A DNA stretch of 19,636 bases, taken from positions 1-19,636 of the forward strand of contig DDXK01000096.1 of the NCBI GenBank assembly GCA_002347185.1. The letters are read 5' to 3'. A program made the translations under genes and the position numbers. Below are positions 13,301-19,636 of the stretch, in pieces; position 1 is the stretch's first letter, and each line of letters opens with the position of its first letter. This DNA is from Desulfobulbaceae bacterium UBA2262. GTDB taxonomy: Bacteria > Desulfobacterota > Desulfobulbia > Desulfobulbales > Desulfurivibrionaceae. A model generated the notes under the pieces. The model did no database searches and was not told where the DNA came from. It was given only the letters and a program-made list of their open reading frames with translations.

Positions 13301-13481
13301 GATTTTTTTTGAGGTTTCCGGCACATCATCCTGATTTTATGTTCTTCTATACAATTTCCCTGCCAGGGCTTTTCCCGGCGCTGCACCTTCCTTCTTCCCT
13401 GCGTATCGAACATCTTGCGCGATTCGATAAAAAAAGAGTAGAAGTTGAGCGTTTCCCCCTGCCCACCGAGCGGAGCCCACC

Positions 13482-14033
13482 ATGCCAAGCGACCCGAGCT
13501 GCCAGATTTCTCAATTCACCGCCTTGAGCTTTCTTGTGCGGGGTGTGCCGCTGCATACGCTCTACGCGGAAACAACCCCGCTGCTCATCACCTTTTCCGC
13601 GCAACGATTCGCCAAGGCCCGCGACTGGCTGCAAACGGGACTGCTGGCAAGCGAGCGGCCCGCCGCCCCTGGCGACCACCCTTTCCCGATACAGCTCGCC
13701 GGCTTCCTGACCGGCGCGGCCAGCGAGGCCAGGCTGCAGTCCTCCCCGTTTCTACGGATGGGCACCGCATTGCAGCAGGAGGTTTGGAAGCTGCTCCTCG
13801 CCATCCCCAGGGGAGAAACGCGGAGCTATGGGGATTTGGCCAGGGCCCTGGGCAACCAGGGATATGCACGGGCAGTGGGACAGGCCTGCAAGGCGAACCC
13901 CCTTGCCCTGCTCATTCCCTGCCACCGGGTGGTGGCAGGCGCTGGTCTGGGGGGATACGCCGGCGGCCAGGATCTGAAAGGCTTTTTGCTCGCCCTGGAA
14001 CGGAAAAGGGAGGAGGGGGGACGTCTCGCCTAA
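13482..14033 (+). CDS. ogt: Methylated-DNA-[protein]-cysteine S-methyltransferase (O6-alkylguanine-DNA alkyltransferase)
   Basis: A suicide DNA-repair protein that transfers the alkyl group from O6-alkylguanine to its own cysteine. The 183-residue protein has an N-terminal ribonuclease-like domain (about 1-90) and the helix-turn-helix alkyltransferase domain (about 93-175). The nucleophile is Cys147 in IPCHRVV, preceded by the arginine finger in ARAVGQACKANP at about 129-140. GGYAGGQDLKGFLLALE follows, the usual C-terminal motif. GGAG stands 6 nt before the ATG, fixing the start. It lies head-to-head with the carboxypeptidase gene and tail-to-tail with cheB. The stop codons overlap by 4 nt. 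The symbol could also be written mgmt or ada-C; ogt is chosen for size and a single domain. Confidence 0.93.
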   Translation: MPSDPSCQISQFTALSFLVRGVPLHTLYAETTPLLITFSAQRFAKARDWLQTGLLASERPAAPGDHPFPIQLAGFLTGAASEARLQSSPFLRMGTALQQEVWKLLLAIPRGETRSYGDLARALGNQGYARAVGQACKANPLALLIPCHRVVAGAGLGGYAGGQDLKGFLLALERKREEGGRLA

Positions 14034-15058
14034 AGGAGCTTCATGACCTCGGCCGGAATATCGCGCAGGGAGACGACCCTGTCCACGCCCCCCGCCTCGA
14101 TTGCCTCCTTGGGCATCCCGAAGACCACGCACGATTTTTCGTCCTGGGCGATGGTCTGCGCGCCGGCTTCCTTCATCTTCAGCATGCCCTGCGCCCCATC
14201 CTTGCCCATGCCGGTCAGGATGACGCCCACCGCGTTGGCGCCGCCATAGGCGGCGACCGAGTTGAAAAGGACATCCACGGCCGGCCGCTGGTAGCAGACC
14301 AGGGGGCCGCTCTTGATGTTGACGTAATAGCGGGCGCCGCTCCGGCGCATCACCATGTGGAAGTTGCCCGGCGCCAGCAAGGCGGTGCCCGGCACCACCG
14401 AATCCCCGTCCTCTGCCTCCTTCACCCTGATCTGGCAGAGGCTGTCGAGCCGCTGGGCAAAACTTTTGGTGAAGTTGGCGGGCATATGCTGCACGATCAT
14501 GATGCCCGGGCTGTTGGCCGGGAACTGGGTGAGCACCTCCTTGAGAGCTTCGGTGCCGCCGGTCGAGGCGCCGATGGCGATGATCTTGTTGGTGGTCTTG
14601 GTCAGGGAGAGCTTCGGCGCCTCCGGCCGCACTGCGGCAAGATTCCGGGCCCGCTGGGCCATGTTGACATGGGCGGCGGCCCGGATCTTCTCGGCCAGTT
14701 GCGCGCTCATGTCGCCGACGGAATAGGCCTCGCCCGGCTTGCAGATCACGTCCACCGCCCCGCTTTCCATGGCCTCCAGGGCGAGGGAACCGCCTGCCGG
14801 GGTGAGGGAGCTGACGATGATCACCGGCAGCGGAAAATACTTCATCAGCTTCCGCAGGAAGGTGATCCCGTCCATGCGCGGCATTTCTATATCAAGGGTG
14901 ATCACATCCGGCCGGAGGGCCACAATCTTGTCCCTCGCCACATAGGGGTCGGGCGCGGTGGCCACCACCTCGATATCCCTCTCGTGGGACAACTCCTCAC
15001 TGAAAACCCTGCGAACCACAGCGGAATCGTCAACCACCAGTACGCGTATTTTTTTCAT
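14030..15058 (-). CDS. cheB: Chemotaxis protein-glutamate methylesterase/deamidase CheB
   Basis: CheB demethylates chemoreceptor glutamates when phosphorylated by CheA, resetting adaptation. The 342-residue protein has an N-terminal receiver domain (MKKIRVLVVDDSAVVRR; phospho-acceptor Asp56 in ITLDIEMPRMDG). After a linker near 130-155 comes the C-terminal esterase: GASTGG with Ser165, VQHMP with His191, and TGMGKDGAQGM with Asp287. These match the E. coli triad Ser164/His190/Asp286. It is the last gene of the che operon, 48 nt after cheX. Its stop overlaps the stop of the convergent ogt gene. There is no obvious terminator in the overlap, so readthrough antisense to ogt is possible. Confidence 0.97.
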   Translation of the reverse strand: MKKIRVLVVDDSAVVRRVFSEELSHERDIEVVATAPDPYVARDKIVALRPDVITLDIEMPRMDGITFLRKLMKYFPLPVIIVSSLTPAGGSLALEAMESGAVDVICKPGEAYSVGDMSAQLAEKIRAAAHVNMAQRARNLAAVRPEAPKLSLTKTTNKIIAIGASTGGTEALKEVLTQFPANSPGIMIVQHMPANFTKSFAQRLDSLCQIRVKEAEDGDSVVPGTALLAPGNFHMVMRRSGARYYVNIKSGPLVCYQRPAVDVLFNSVAAYGGANAVGVILTGMGKDGAQGMLKMKEAGAQTIAQDEKSCVVFGMPKEAIEAGGVDRVVSLRDIPAEVMKLL

Positions 15059-15106
15059 GACACCGCCATTGCTTTCTGCTTTTCAGAAGAACAGGCCCAC
15101 CGAGGC

Positions 15107-15565
15107 TCAAACATGGCTTCCGACAACCCAGAGTATCCCGAATTCGGTATTGAACAGGGAGAGGCCGGGCTCGGCAAGCAGCTTTTCCGGAGAAAAATCG
15201 GCCAGCTCCCTGGTTTCGGGGATGGCGAGGGCGGCATTGCCGCCGGGATCGAGCTTGCCCAGCAGGCTGCCGATTGCCATATTGGCCGTCTCCGCGGCGG
15301 TGTCCTCGATCTGGCTTTCCTGGACGTCCGCGGCATCGACACCAAGAAAATTCATGGTGATGTTCCTGGCCAGCTCCTTGGGGAAATAGAACCGGAAGCA
15401 GCCGGTATGCCCTCCGGAATAGGTTATGGTCGCCTCCACATACCTTCCGCCGCCCAGCTCTTCCTTGGCCGGCGGCTCGGTGAGGGGCTCCAGAAAGGTG
15501 AAAAACATGGTTTCAAACACCTCGGAAAATGTTTCAAATATGCTCTTTCGCAACAGCTCATCCAT
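15107..15565 (-). CDS. cheX: CheX-type CheY-phosphate phosphatase
   Basis: CheX accelerates dephosphorylation of CheY-P, ending the signal. The predicted 152-residue protein has the CheX/CheC-like fold with a single active-site helix. In it AETANMAIGSLL carries the diagnostic ExxN pair, Glu92 and Asn95. The N-terminus (MDELLRKSIFETFSEVFETM) and FRFYFPKELARNITMNFLG fit family helices and strands. The frame is open 43 codons upstream, but the ATG at 15565 begins the conserved sequence and has AAGGTGG before it, so it is chosen. It sits between cheY and cheB in the operon, which supports a CheY-P role. No FliN fusion and no CheC gene is in the window. Confidence 0.85.
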   Translation of the reverse strand: MDELLRKSIFETFSEVFETMFFTFLEPLTEPPAKEELGGGRYVEATITYSGGHTGCFRFYFPKELARNITMNFLGVDAADVQESQIEDTAAETANMAIGSLLGKLDPGGNAALAIPETRELADFSPEKLLAEPGLSLFNTEFGILWVVGSHV

Positions 15566-15668
15566 CCCGCCACCTTCCGTCCTGTTTTCCGGCGGCGCCA
15601 ACCGCCAAGAATCCGCCGCCTGCACAAATCCGGCCTCTTCGCCGCGCTTCCGCCGCAGGAACCACTTC

Positions 15669-16106
15669 TCAAAAATCCATATCGTCGCCGCCACCTTCGT
15701 CGAAGGTCTCGGTCATCCGGTGCTCGTAAGCCTTCTCCAGAACTTCGTAGAGTATGGCCTTGATGGCTTCCGGCTGGAAGGGCTTTTTCACATAGCCGGC
15801 AACGCCGAGCCTTTGCGCCTCTTCCCTCCTGGCCTCGCTGGATTCGGTGGTGACAAAGATGAGGGGAATCCGCTTGAGGTCCTCATCCTCGCTCACCTTC
15901 TTCAACAGCTCCATCCCGCCCATCTCCGGCATATTGATGTCGGAGATGATCACGTCTATCCAGTTCTGCTCAAGGATTGCCAGGGCCTCCTTGCCATTGG
16001 CCGCCTCGTGAAACTCACCGACGGGAACACCGGACATCCCCACGGTTTTCTTGATCACGGCCCGCATGGTTTCAGAATCATCCGCTACCAGAATATTGAA
16101 AGCCAT
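15669..16106 (-). CDS. cheY: Single-domain CheY-type response regulator
   Basis: It receives phosphate from CheA and acts on the flagellar switch. The 145-residue protein has the receiver core: acidic pocket in LVADDSETMR, phospho-acceptor Asp56 in IISDINMPEMGGMELL, the Thr pair in IFVTTESSEARREEA and the conserved Lys in GYVKKPFQPE. The C-terminal tail past about 125 (MTETFDEGGGDDMDF) is longer and strongly acidic, which is unusual in CheY; it may engage a partner. GGAGAAGGGG precedes the ATG. It lies 129 nt after the HDOD gene, with a terminator-like hairpin between. Confidence 0.93.
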   Translation of the reverse strand: MAFNILVADDSETMRAVIKKTVGMSGVPVGEFHEAANGKEALAILEQNWIDVIISDINMPEMGGMELLKKVSEDEDLKRIPLIFVTTESSEARREEAQRLGVAGYVKKPFQPEAIKAILYEVLEKAYEHRMTETFDEGGGDDMDF

Positions 16107-16151
16107 CCCCTTCTCCTACCAACCTGACTATTGAAAAATCTCCATCCACTC

Positions 16152-16194
16152 AAAAAACGGGCCTGTTATCCGGACCGGCAGCCCTTCAGGCCGG
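16152..16194 (-). terminator. Terminator-like hairpin with U-tract between HDOD gene and cheY
   Basis: The minus strand can form an 8-bp stem with one mismatch (arms 16187-16194 and 16158-16165) and a 21-nt loop, then TTTTTT (16152-16157). It lies 42 nt after the HDOD stop. Stem strength is moderate because the loop is long, so it may only attenuate cheY-cheX-cheB transcription. Confidence 0.45.
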
Positions 16195-16235
16195 AGCCGG
16201 CAGCCACTCTTCTTACTCCTCCGCCCGGCCCGTGC

Positions 16236-17081
16236 CTACAAATGAAAAAGCTCCTGCGCCCGATCGATCTCCTCAAGCAGGTTCGCCATGCAGAGGTCGA
16301 GATGCATGGGGGTGATGCCGAAGCGCTTCAGGCCTGCCCCCCTGAGCGAGGTGGCCAGGCCGTCCGCGCCCACCCCGATACCCATACTGATCACCAGCGC
16401 ATTGGCCAGGGCGACCACCGCGGTGAGGGGATCCTTGTCCAGGGCGTCGGGATCGTGGTGCTGCAGGACCGCAAGCTCAATCTCCTTGGGAAACTCCCAT
16501 TGCTGGAGGATAAGCCCGCCAAGCTCCGCGTGGGAGGCTCCAAGCAGCTCCTTTTCGGCATCGACGAAGCTGCACCCCTCCTTGACGACCTTCATCATGA
16601 TCTGTTTGAATTCATCGGCCACGAAGCTGCTCAAAAACCTTTTACCGATGTCATGGAGAAGGCCGGCGGTATAAGCGCTGCCCGGACTCACCTCCTGCAC
16701 ATGTTTGGCAAGCTCCTTGGCCATGATGCCGGCGGCCACCGAATGCTTCCAGAGATCCCCCTGCTCAAGCTTGTAGCCCTCGCCGACCGGCCCCTTGTAG
16801 TAGCGGGCGCTGCTGCTGGTGATGATGATGTCCTTCAGGGTGTCGTTGCCCACCACCACCAGGGCCTCATCCAGGGAGGCCACCTTCCGGGAGAGGCCGA
16901 AGTAAGCGGCATTGCATATCTTCAAGACGTTGGCAGTGATGACCTGATCGTACTGGATCACCTCGGCCAGTTCCGTGGCCCCCACGTTGGGATCCTGCAG
17001 CATCTCGGAAACCCGGTGCGCCACCTTGGGGAAAGGGGGAACATGCTTGACCAGGGAGAGTATCTCTTCAAGACGGCTCAT
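16236..17081 (-). CDS. HDOD-domain signalling protein
   Basis: HDOD proteins are HD-related domains that act in signalling, often with c-di-GMP or two-component systems, and many have lost hydrolase activity. The 281-residue protein is HDOD throughout (about 1-210): PPFPKVAHRVSEMLQDPN, VLKICNAAYFGLSRKVASLDEA, GDLWKHSVAAGIMAKELA (His113) and GLLHDIGKRFL (His143-Asp144). An HD pair is therefore visible, unlike many HDOD members. Its ATG overlaps the cheD stop codon as ATGA, so it is translationally coupled to cheD. The C-terminal 70 residues (about 210-281) form an extra helical segment. Function in this operon, for example setting CheA or CheY output, is inferred. Confidence 0.88.
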   Translation of the reverse strand: MSRLEEILSLVKHVPPFPKVAHRVSEMLQDPNVGATELAEVIQYDQVITANVLKICNAAYFGLSRKVASLDEALVVVGNDTLKDIIITSSSARYYKGPVGEGYKLEQGDLWKHSVAAGIMAKELAKHVQEVSPGSAYTAGLLHDIGKRFLSSFVADEFKQIMMKVVKEGCSFVDAEKELLGASHAELGGLILQQWEFPKEIELAVLQHHDPDALDKDPLTAVVALANALVISMGIGVGADGLATSLRGAGLKRFGITPMHLDLCMANLLEEIDRAQELFHL

Positions 17082-17557
17082 AGCTCAAACTCCCCTCTTC
17101 CTGAAACTTTCAAATGGGTTATCCCTGTACCGATCTCAAGGCTCACCGTTCGGTTGCCGGAGCCGCCCACATCTTCCTTGGCCACCATAATCTGATTCTT
17201 CCAGAAAATTTTGCGGAGCACGGCATGATTCCGCTTGCCGATGTTGAAGACACCCGCATTGTCCATGATCTGCGAGCCGCCCACGACCTTGACGATCAGG
17301 CGATTCTTCATGGCGCCGTACTTGTAGGTTTCCTTGAACAGCCGGGGGATGCCGGTATCGGCAAACATGAAGGGCTTGTTGGCGGCCTTGTCCTTGTCCA
17401 GGGAGGAATCGGGCAGCATATAGTGCAGCAGGCCGCCGACCTTTGCCACCGGGTCCCAGATGACAACGCCAATACACGACCCCAGCGAATAGGTAATCAG
17501 CATATCTTCGGGCTTGTTGCTGACTTTCATGTCTGAAATACCGACAACTATCTTCAT
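17078..17557 (-). CDS. cheD: Chemoreceptor glutamine deamidase CheD
   Basis: CheD deamidates specific receptor glutamines to glutamates and takes part in adaptation. The 159-residue protein has the catalytic triad of the family: Thr22 (ITYSLGSC), Cys28 (GSCIGVVIWD) and His45 (GGLLHYMLPDS), with the same 6- and 17-residue spacings as T21/C27/H44 of Thermotoga CheD. VVGGSQIMDNAGVFNIGKRN and GGSGNRTVSLEIGTG are family segments. A weak GGGA precedes the ATG. Its stop overlaps the HDOD start by 4 nt. No CheC is present in the window, but CheX is. Confidence 0.95.
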   Translation of the reverse strand: MKIVVGISDMKVSNKPEDMLITYSLGSCIGVVIWDPVAKVGGLLHYMLPDSSLDKDKAANKPFMFADTGIPRLFKETYKYGAMKNRLIVKVVGGSQIMDNAGVFNIGKRNHAVLRKIFWKNQIMVAKEDVGGSGNRTVSLEIGTGITHLKVSGRGEFEL

Positions 17558-17584
17558 GCGCTCGTGGTCCCGTATCGCTCGTCG

Positions 17585-17604
17585 GGCCGGCCTTGGGCCT
17601 GGCC
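17585..17604 (-). other. GC-rich hairpin between cheR and cheD
   Basis: The minus-strand RNA can fold GGCCaGGCC CAA GGCCGGCC, eight G-C pairs with a one-base bulge and a 3-nt loop, in the 55-nt gap 9 nt beyond the cheR stop. There is no U-tract. It may stabilise the upstream mRNA or alter the expression ratio. Confidence 0.5.
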
Positions 17605-17612
17605 GAAAAGGT

Positions 17613-18485
17613 TCATCGTTTCTGATACGCCGTGGCGTCGATCTGGGTGAAGCCGTGCTTCAGGCTGGTGATGCTCTCCGAGTGGCCGATGAAAAGATAC
17701 CCACCCCGGTTCAAGGCCTGATAGAATTTATTGATCAGCTCCTGCTGGGTTTCCCTGTTGAAGTAGATCATCACATTCCGGCAGAAGATGACGTCGATGG
17801 CTTCGCGCCAGGGGAAATCACCCATGAGGTTGAAGCGTTCGAACTGGACCATGCTCCGCAGATTCTCCTTTACCTTAACATATCCCTCCGAATTCCCGAC
17901 CCCGCGCTGAAAATATTTTTTCAGATACGCGCCGGGCACCTTGCCGATCCGATCGTCCGTATAAACCGCCCGCTGGGCCTGGGCGAGAACGCGGGTGGAG
18001 ATGTCGGTCGCCATTATCCGGTACCTGAAGCCCGGATGCTGGGCGGCGAACTCTTCCACCACCATGGCCATGGTATACGGCTCCTCTCCGGAGGAACAGG
18101 CCGAGGACCAGAGCAGGATCTCCCGCCCCTTTCCCCGCCCCTCCCGCACAAAATCGGGCAGAACCGTGGAGGCGAGAAGCTCGAAATGGGAATTTTCGCG
18201 AAAAAAAGAGGTGAAATTGGTGGAAACGCAGTCGATGAGGTGAACCAGCTCCTCGCCAGATCTGTCACGGATCACATACTCGTAATACTCTTTGAAGGAG
18301 CCGATCCCGGTCACCCGCAAGCGTTTGCCGAGCCGGGCATTGAGCAGCTCCTTCTTTTCCGGTTTCAGGTAGATGCCGGTTTTTTCATAGACCAGCTCGC
18401 TGAAATTCTTGAACAGCGCATCGGTGAGCTGCTGATAGCGAATAACGGCTGGTGCCTCACTGTTCAACGCCACATCGTGCCCCAT
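17613..18485 (-). CDS. cheR: Chemoreceptor glutamate methyltransferase CheR
   Basis: CheR methylates receptor glutamates with S-adenosylmethionine. The 290-residue protein has an N-terminal helical domain (about 20-90). The catalytic domain includes VSTNFTSFFRENSHF (about 87-101), the SAM-binding LLWSSACSSGEEPYTMAM (about 124-141), MATDISTRVL (Asp161) and IDVIFCRNVMIYF. This is typical single-copy CheR length with no TPR. The ATG at 18485 has only a weak AGG upstream. It lies 45 nt after cheW. No receptor gene is in the window. Confidence 0.96.
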   Translation of the reverse strand: MGHDVALNSEAPAVIRYQQLTDALFKNFSELVYEKTGIYLKPEKKELLNARLGKRLRVTGIGSFKEYYEYVIRDRSGEELVHLIDCVSTNFTSFFRENSHFELLASTVLPDFVREGRGKGREILLWSSACSSGEEPYTMAMVVEEFAAQHPGFRYRIMATDISTRVLAQAQRAVYTDDRIGKVPGAYLKKYFQRGVGNSEGYVKVKENLRSMVQFERFNLMGDFPWREAIDVIFCRNVMIYFNRETQQELINKFYQALNRGGYLFIGHSESITSLKHGFTQIDATAYQKR

Positions 18486-18530
18486 TCAGCCTGGAAGAAT
18501 TGGCGGATGCCCCTGGATACCGACAGCGGC

Positions 18531-19040
18531 TCACTGGCCCTCGAACTGCTTCACGAGACCTTCCCCCACGACCTTGTCGACATCGAGGAGGATCTTGACC
18601 TCCCCTTTGATTTTCGCCATGCCGAGTATGTTTTCCGTCTCGCTGGAGGTGCCGAGGGAGGGAGGAGGCTCGATTTCTCCGGCCGAGACGTTCAAGACCT
18701 CCGACACCGAATCAACGACCATCCCGACCTGCACCGGCGCGGTCTGCCCCTGCACCTCGACCACGATGATGCAGGTGCGCTCGTTGTAGCCCTGGGGGCT
18801 CATGCCGAATTTGAGGCGCAGGTCCAGGACCGGGATGACGCGGCCGCGCAGATTGATCACGCCCTTGATATAGGGTGGCGTATGGGGCACGGCGGTGATT
18901 TCCATAACGCCGATGATCTCCCGGACACTGAGAATTCCGACCCCGTAATCCTCCTTGCCCAGGGAAAAGGTGAGGTATTTCCCAGCCAAATCCCCGCCCG
19001 CCGGGCTCAGCCCTTCCATTGCCATGCTTGCTGCCTCCAT
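18531..19040 (-). CDS. cheW: Chemotaxis coupling protein CheW
   Basis: CheW bridges receptors and CheA in the signalling array. The 169-residue protein is a CheW domain. A short Ala/Met/Gly linker at the N-terminus precedes KYLTFSLGKEDYGVGILSVREI (about 21-42), then TPPYIKGVINLRGRVIPVLDLRLKFG (about 54-79) and ILGMAKIKGEVKILLDVDKVV near the C-terminus. AAGGAGGAGG stands 3 nt before the ATG, supporting the long N-terminus, although Met6 or Met8 are alternatives. It is encoded directly after cheA. Confidence 0.94.
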   Translation of the reverse strand: MEAASMAMEGLSPAGGDLAGKYLTFSLGKEDYGVGILSVREIIGVMEITAVPHTPPYIKGVINLRGRVIPVLDLRLKFGMSPQGYNERTCIIVVEVQGQTAPVQVGMVVDSVSEVLNVSAGEIEPPPSLGTSSETENILGMAKIKGEVKILLDVDKVVGEGLVKQFEGQ

Positions 19041-19114
19041 CGACCTCCTCCTTGTTCAAAACCATCCCAGACTCCCTCTCCGTCGCGGGAGAAGGAAAGT
19101 GAAACCCCAAAGGC

Positions 19115-19636
19115 TCATTCCGCCGCGCTCGCGATCACCCCGGCCAGATCCAGGATCAGGCCGACCCGGCCATCCCCCAGGATGGTACCGCCGGCAACCC
19201 CCTGCACATCCTGCAGCCCGCCAAGGCTCTTGATCACGACCTCCTCCTTGCCCAGGAGCTCGTCAACCATGAGGGCTCGTCGCCGCCCCTCGTTCTCCAC
19301 CACCACCACGATGGCCTCGCAGGGATCGGTATAGGTCGGCTCCACGCCGAAAACATCGTAGAGCCTGATGATCGGCACCAGCGCCCCGCGCACCAGCAGA
19401 GTCTCCCCCCGGCCGTGCACGGTGTTGTAGTTCTTCCGTTCCGGATGCATGGACTCCTGGATGGCGATGGTGGGAATGATATAGCGCTCCGCCCCGACCC
19501 GGACGATGATGCCGTCGATGATGGCCAGGGTGAGGGGCAGGCGGATCATGAAGAGCGACCCCTTGCCGGGCTGACTCTGAACCTCCACCTTGCCGCGCAG
19601 CTTCTCCACCGCCTTCTTCACCACGTCCATGCCCAC
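19115..19636 (-). CDS. cheA: Chemotaxis histidine kinase CheA, C-terminal fragment
   Basis: CheA autophosphorylates and passes phosphate to CheY and CheB. Only the last 173 codons are in the window; the 5' end lies outside. The visible part begins in the HATPase domain (VGMDVVKKAVEKLRGKVEV, the GxGMDVV nucleotide-binding motif). It continues through PGKGSLFMIRLPLTLAIIDG into the CheW-like regulatory domain (VGAERYIIPTIAIQESMHPER; ALVPIIRLYDVFG; VVVVENEGRRRALMVDELLG). It ends in DLAGVIASAAE. It is the first visible gene of the operon, 74 nt before cheW. Confidence 0.94.
   Translation of the reverse strand: MGMDVVKKAVEKLRGKVEVQSQPGKGSLFMIRLPLTLAIIDGIIVRVGAERYIIPTIAIQESMHPERKNYNTVHGRGETLLVRGALVPIIRLYDVFGVEPTYTDPCEAIVVVVENEGRRRALMVDELLGKEEVVIKSLGGLQDVQGVAGGTILGDGRVGLILDLAGVIASAAE

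Noticed and set aside
13445..15763. A very long plus-strand open frame of several hundred codons.
   Set aside because: It runs antisense to cheB and cheX and through ogt in another frame. Its translation shows no family, while the genes in the other frames have complete catalytic motifs. GC-rich DNA often leaves such open antisense frames.
17514..19334. Plus-strand open frame of 606 codons.
   Set aside because: It is antisense to cheR, cheW and cheA, which have complete motifs and ribosome sites.
1..19636. tRNA, rRNA, CRISPR, insertion sequences, prophage or integrase genes.
   Set aside because: No repeat arrays, cloverleaf-like or rRNA sequence, transposase or integrase motifs were recognised on either strand.

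Overview
This GC-rich window looks like the chromosome of a flagellated, chemotactic sulfate-reducing or sulfur-cycling bacterium of the Desulfobacterota (former Deltaproteobacteria), possibly a Desulfobulbales member. The main evidence is the N-terminal 243 residues of a dissimilatory-type sulfate adenylyltransferase (Sat) at the left edge. A delta-proteobacterial style flagellar and chemotaxis gene set follows. The lineage is inferred from protein character; no rRNA, tRNA or other marker is present.

Layout. (1) 1-849: partial sat on the minus strand, with a good sigma-70 promoter. (2) 931-5604, minus strand: a late flagellar block transcribed flagellin (fliC) - fliD - fliS - fliT-like - flaG. 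It has a FliA/sigma-28-like promoter before fliC, an extra-stable cUUCGg hairpin between fliC and fliD, and a strong intrinsic terminator after flaG. (3) 5718-8904, plus strand, divergent from flagellin: a TPR-GT41 (SPINDLY/OGT-like) glycosyltransferase whose C-terminal TPR runs, across an apparent one-base frameshift at about 8052, into a P-loop sulfotransferase-like domain. This is a candidate flagellin-modifying enzyme that may both glycosylate and sulfate. (4) 9071-14033: mixed housekeeping genes. They are a small coiled-coil protein, a tatC interrupted by a frameshift in a nine-T homopolymer, a YkgJ-like Cys-cluster protein, a 5-formyl-THF cyclo-ligase-like protein, a D,D-carboxypeptidase and an O6-alkylguanine-DNA alkyltransferase. 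(5) 14030-19636, minus strand: a chemotaxis operon read cheA (partial) - cheW - cheR - cheD - HDOD - cheY - cheX - cheB.

How they fit together. FliC is the filament subunit, FliS its chaperone and FliD the cap; FliT-like and FlaG are accessory. The divergent GT41/sulfotransferase locus probably decorates flagellin. The che operon encodes the signalling that controls rotation: kinase, coupling protein, methylation and demethylation enzymes, deamidase, response regulator and a CheX phosphatase, with an HDOD protein embedded.

The most unusual features are the broken TPR-GT41-TPR-sulfotransferase fusion, the tatC frameshift in a homopolymer, and a flagellin leader that carries a near-perfect but apparently geneless Shine-Dalgarno sequence and several GGA motifs. 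Two frameshifts within about 2 kb could be sequencing or assembly errors, and this must be checked before biology is built on them. No tRNA, rRNA, CRISPR array, transposase or attachment site was seen. No gene-free stretch exceeds 300 bases.
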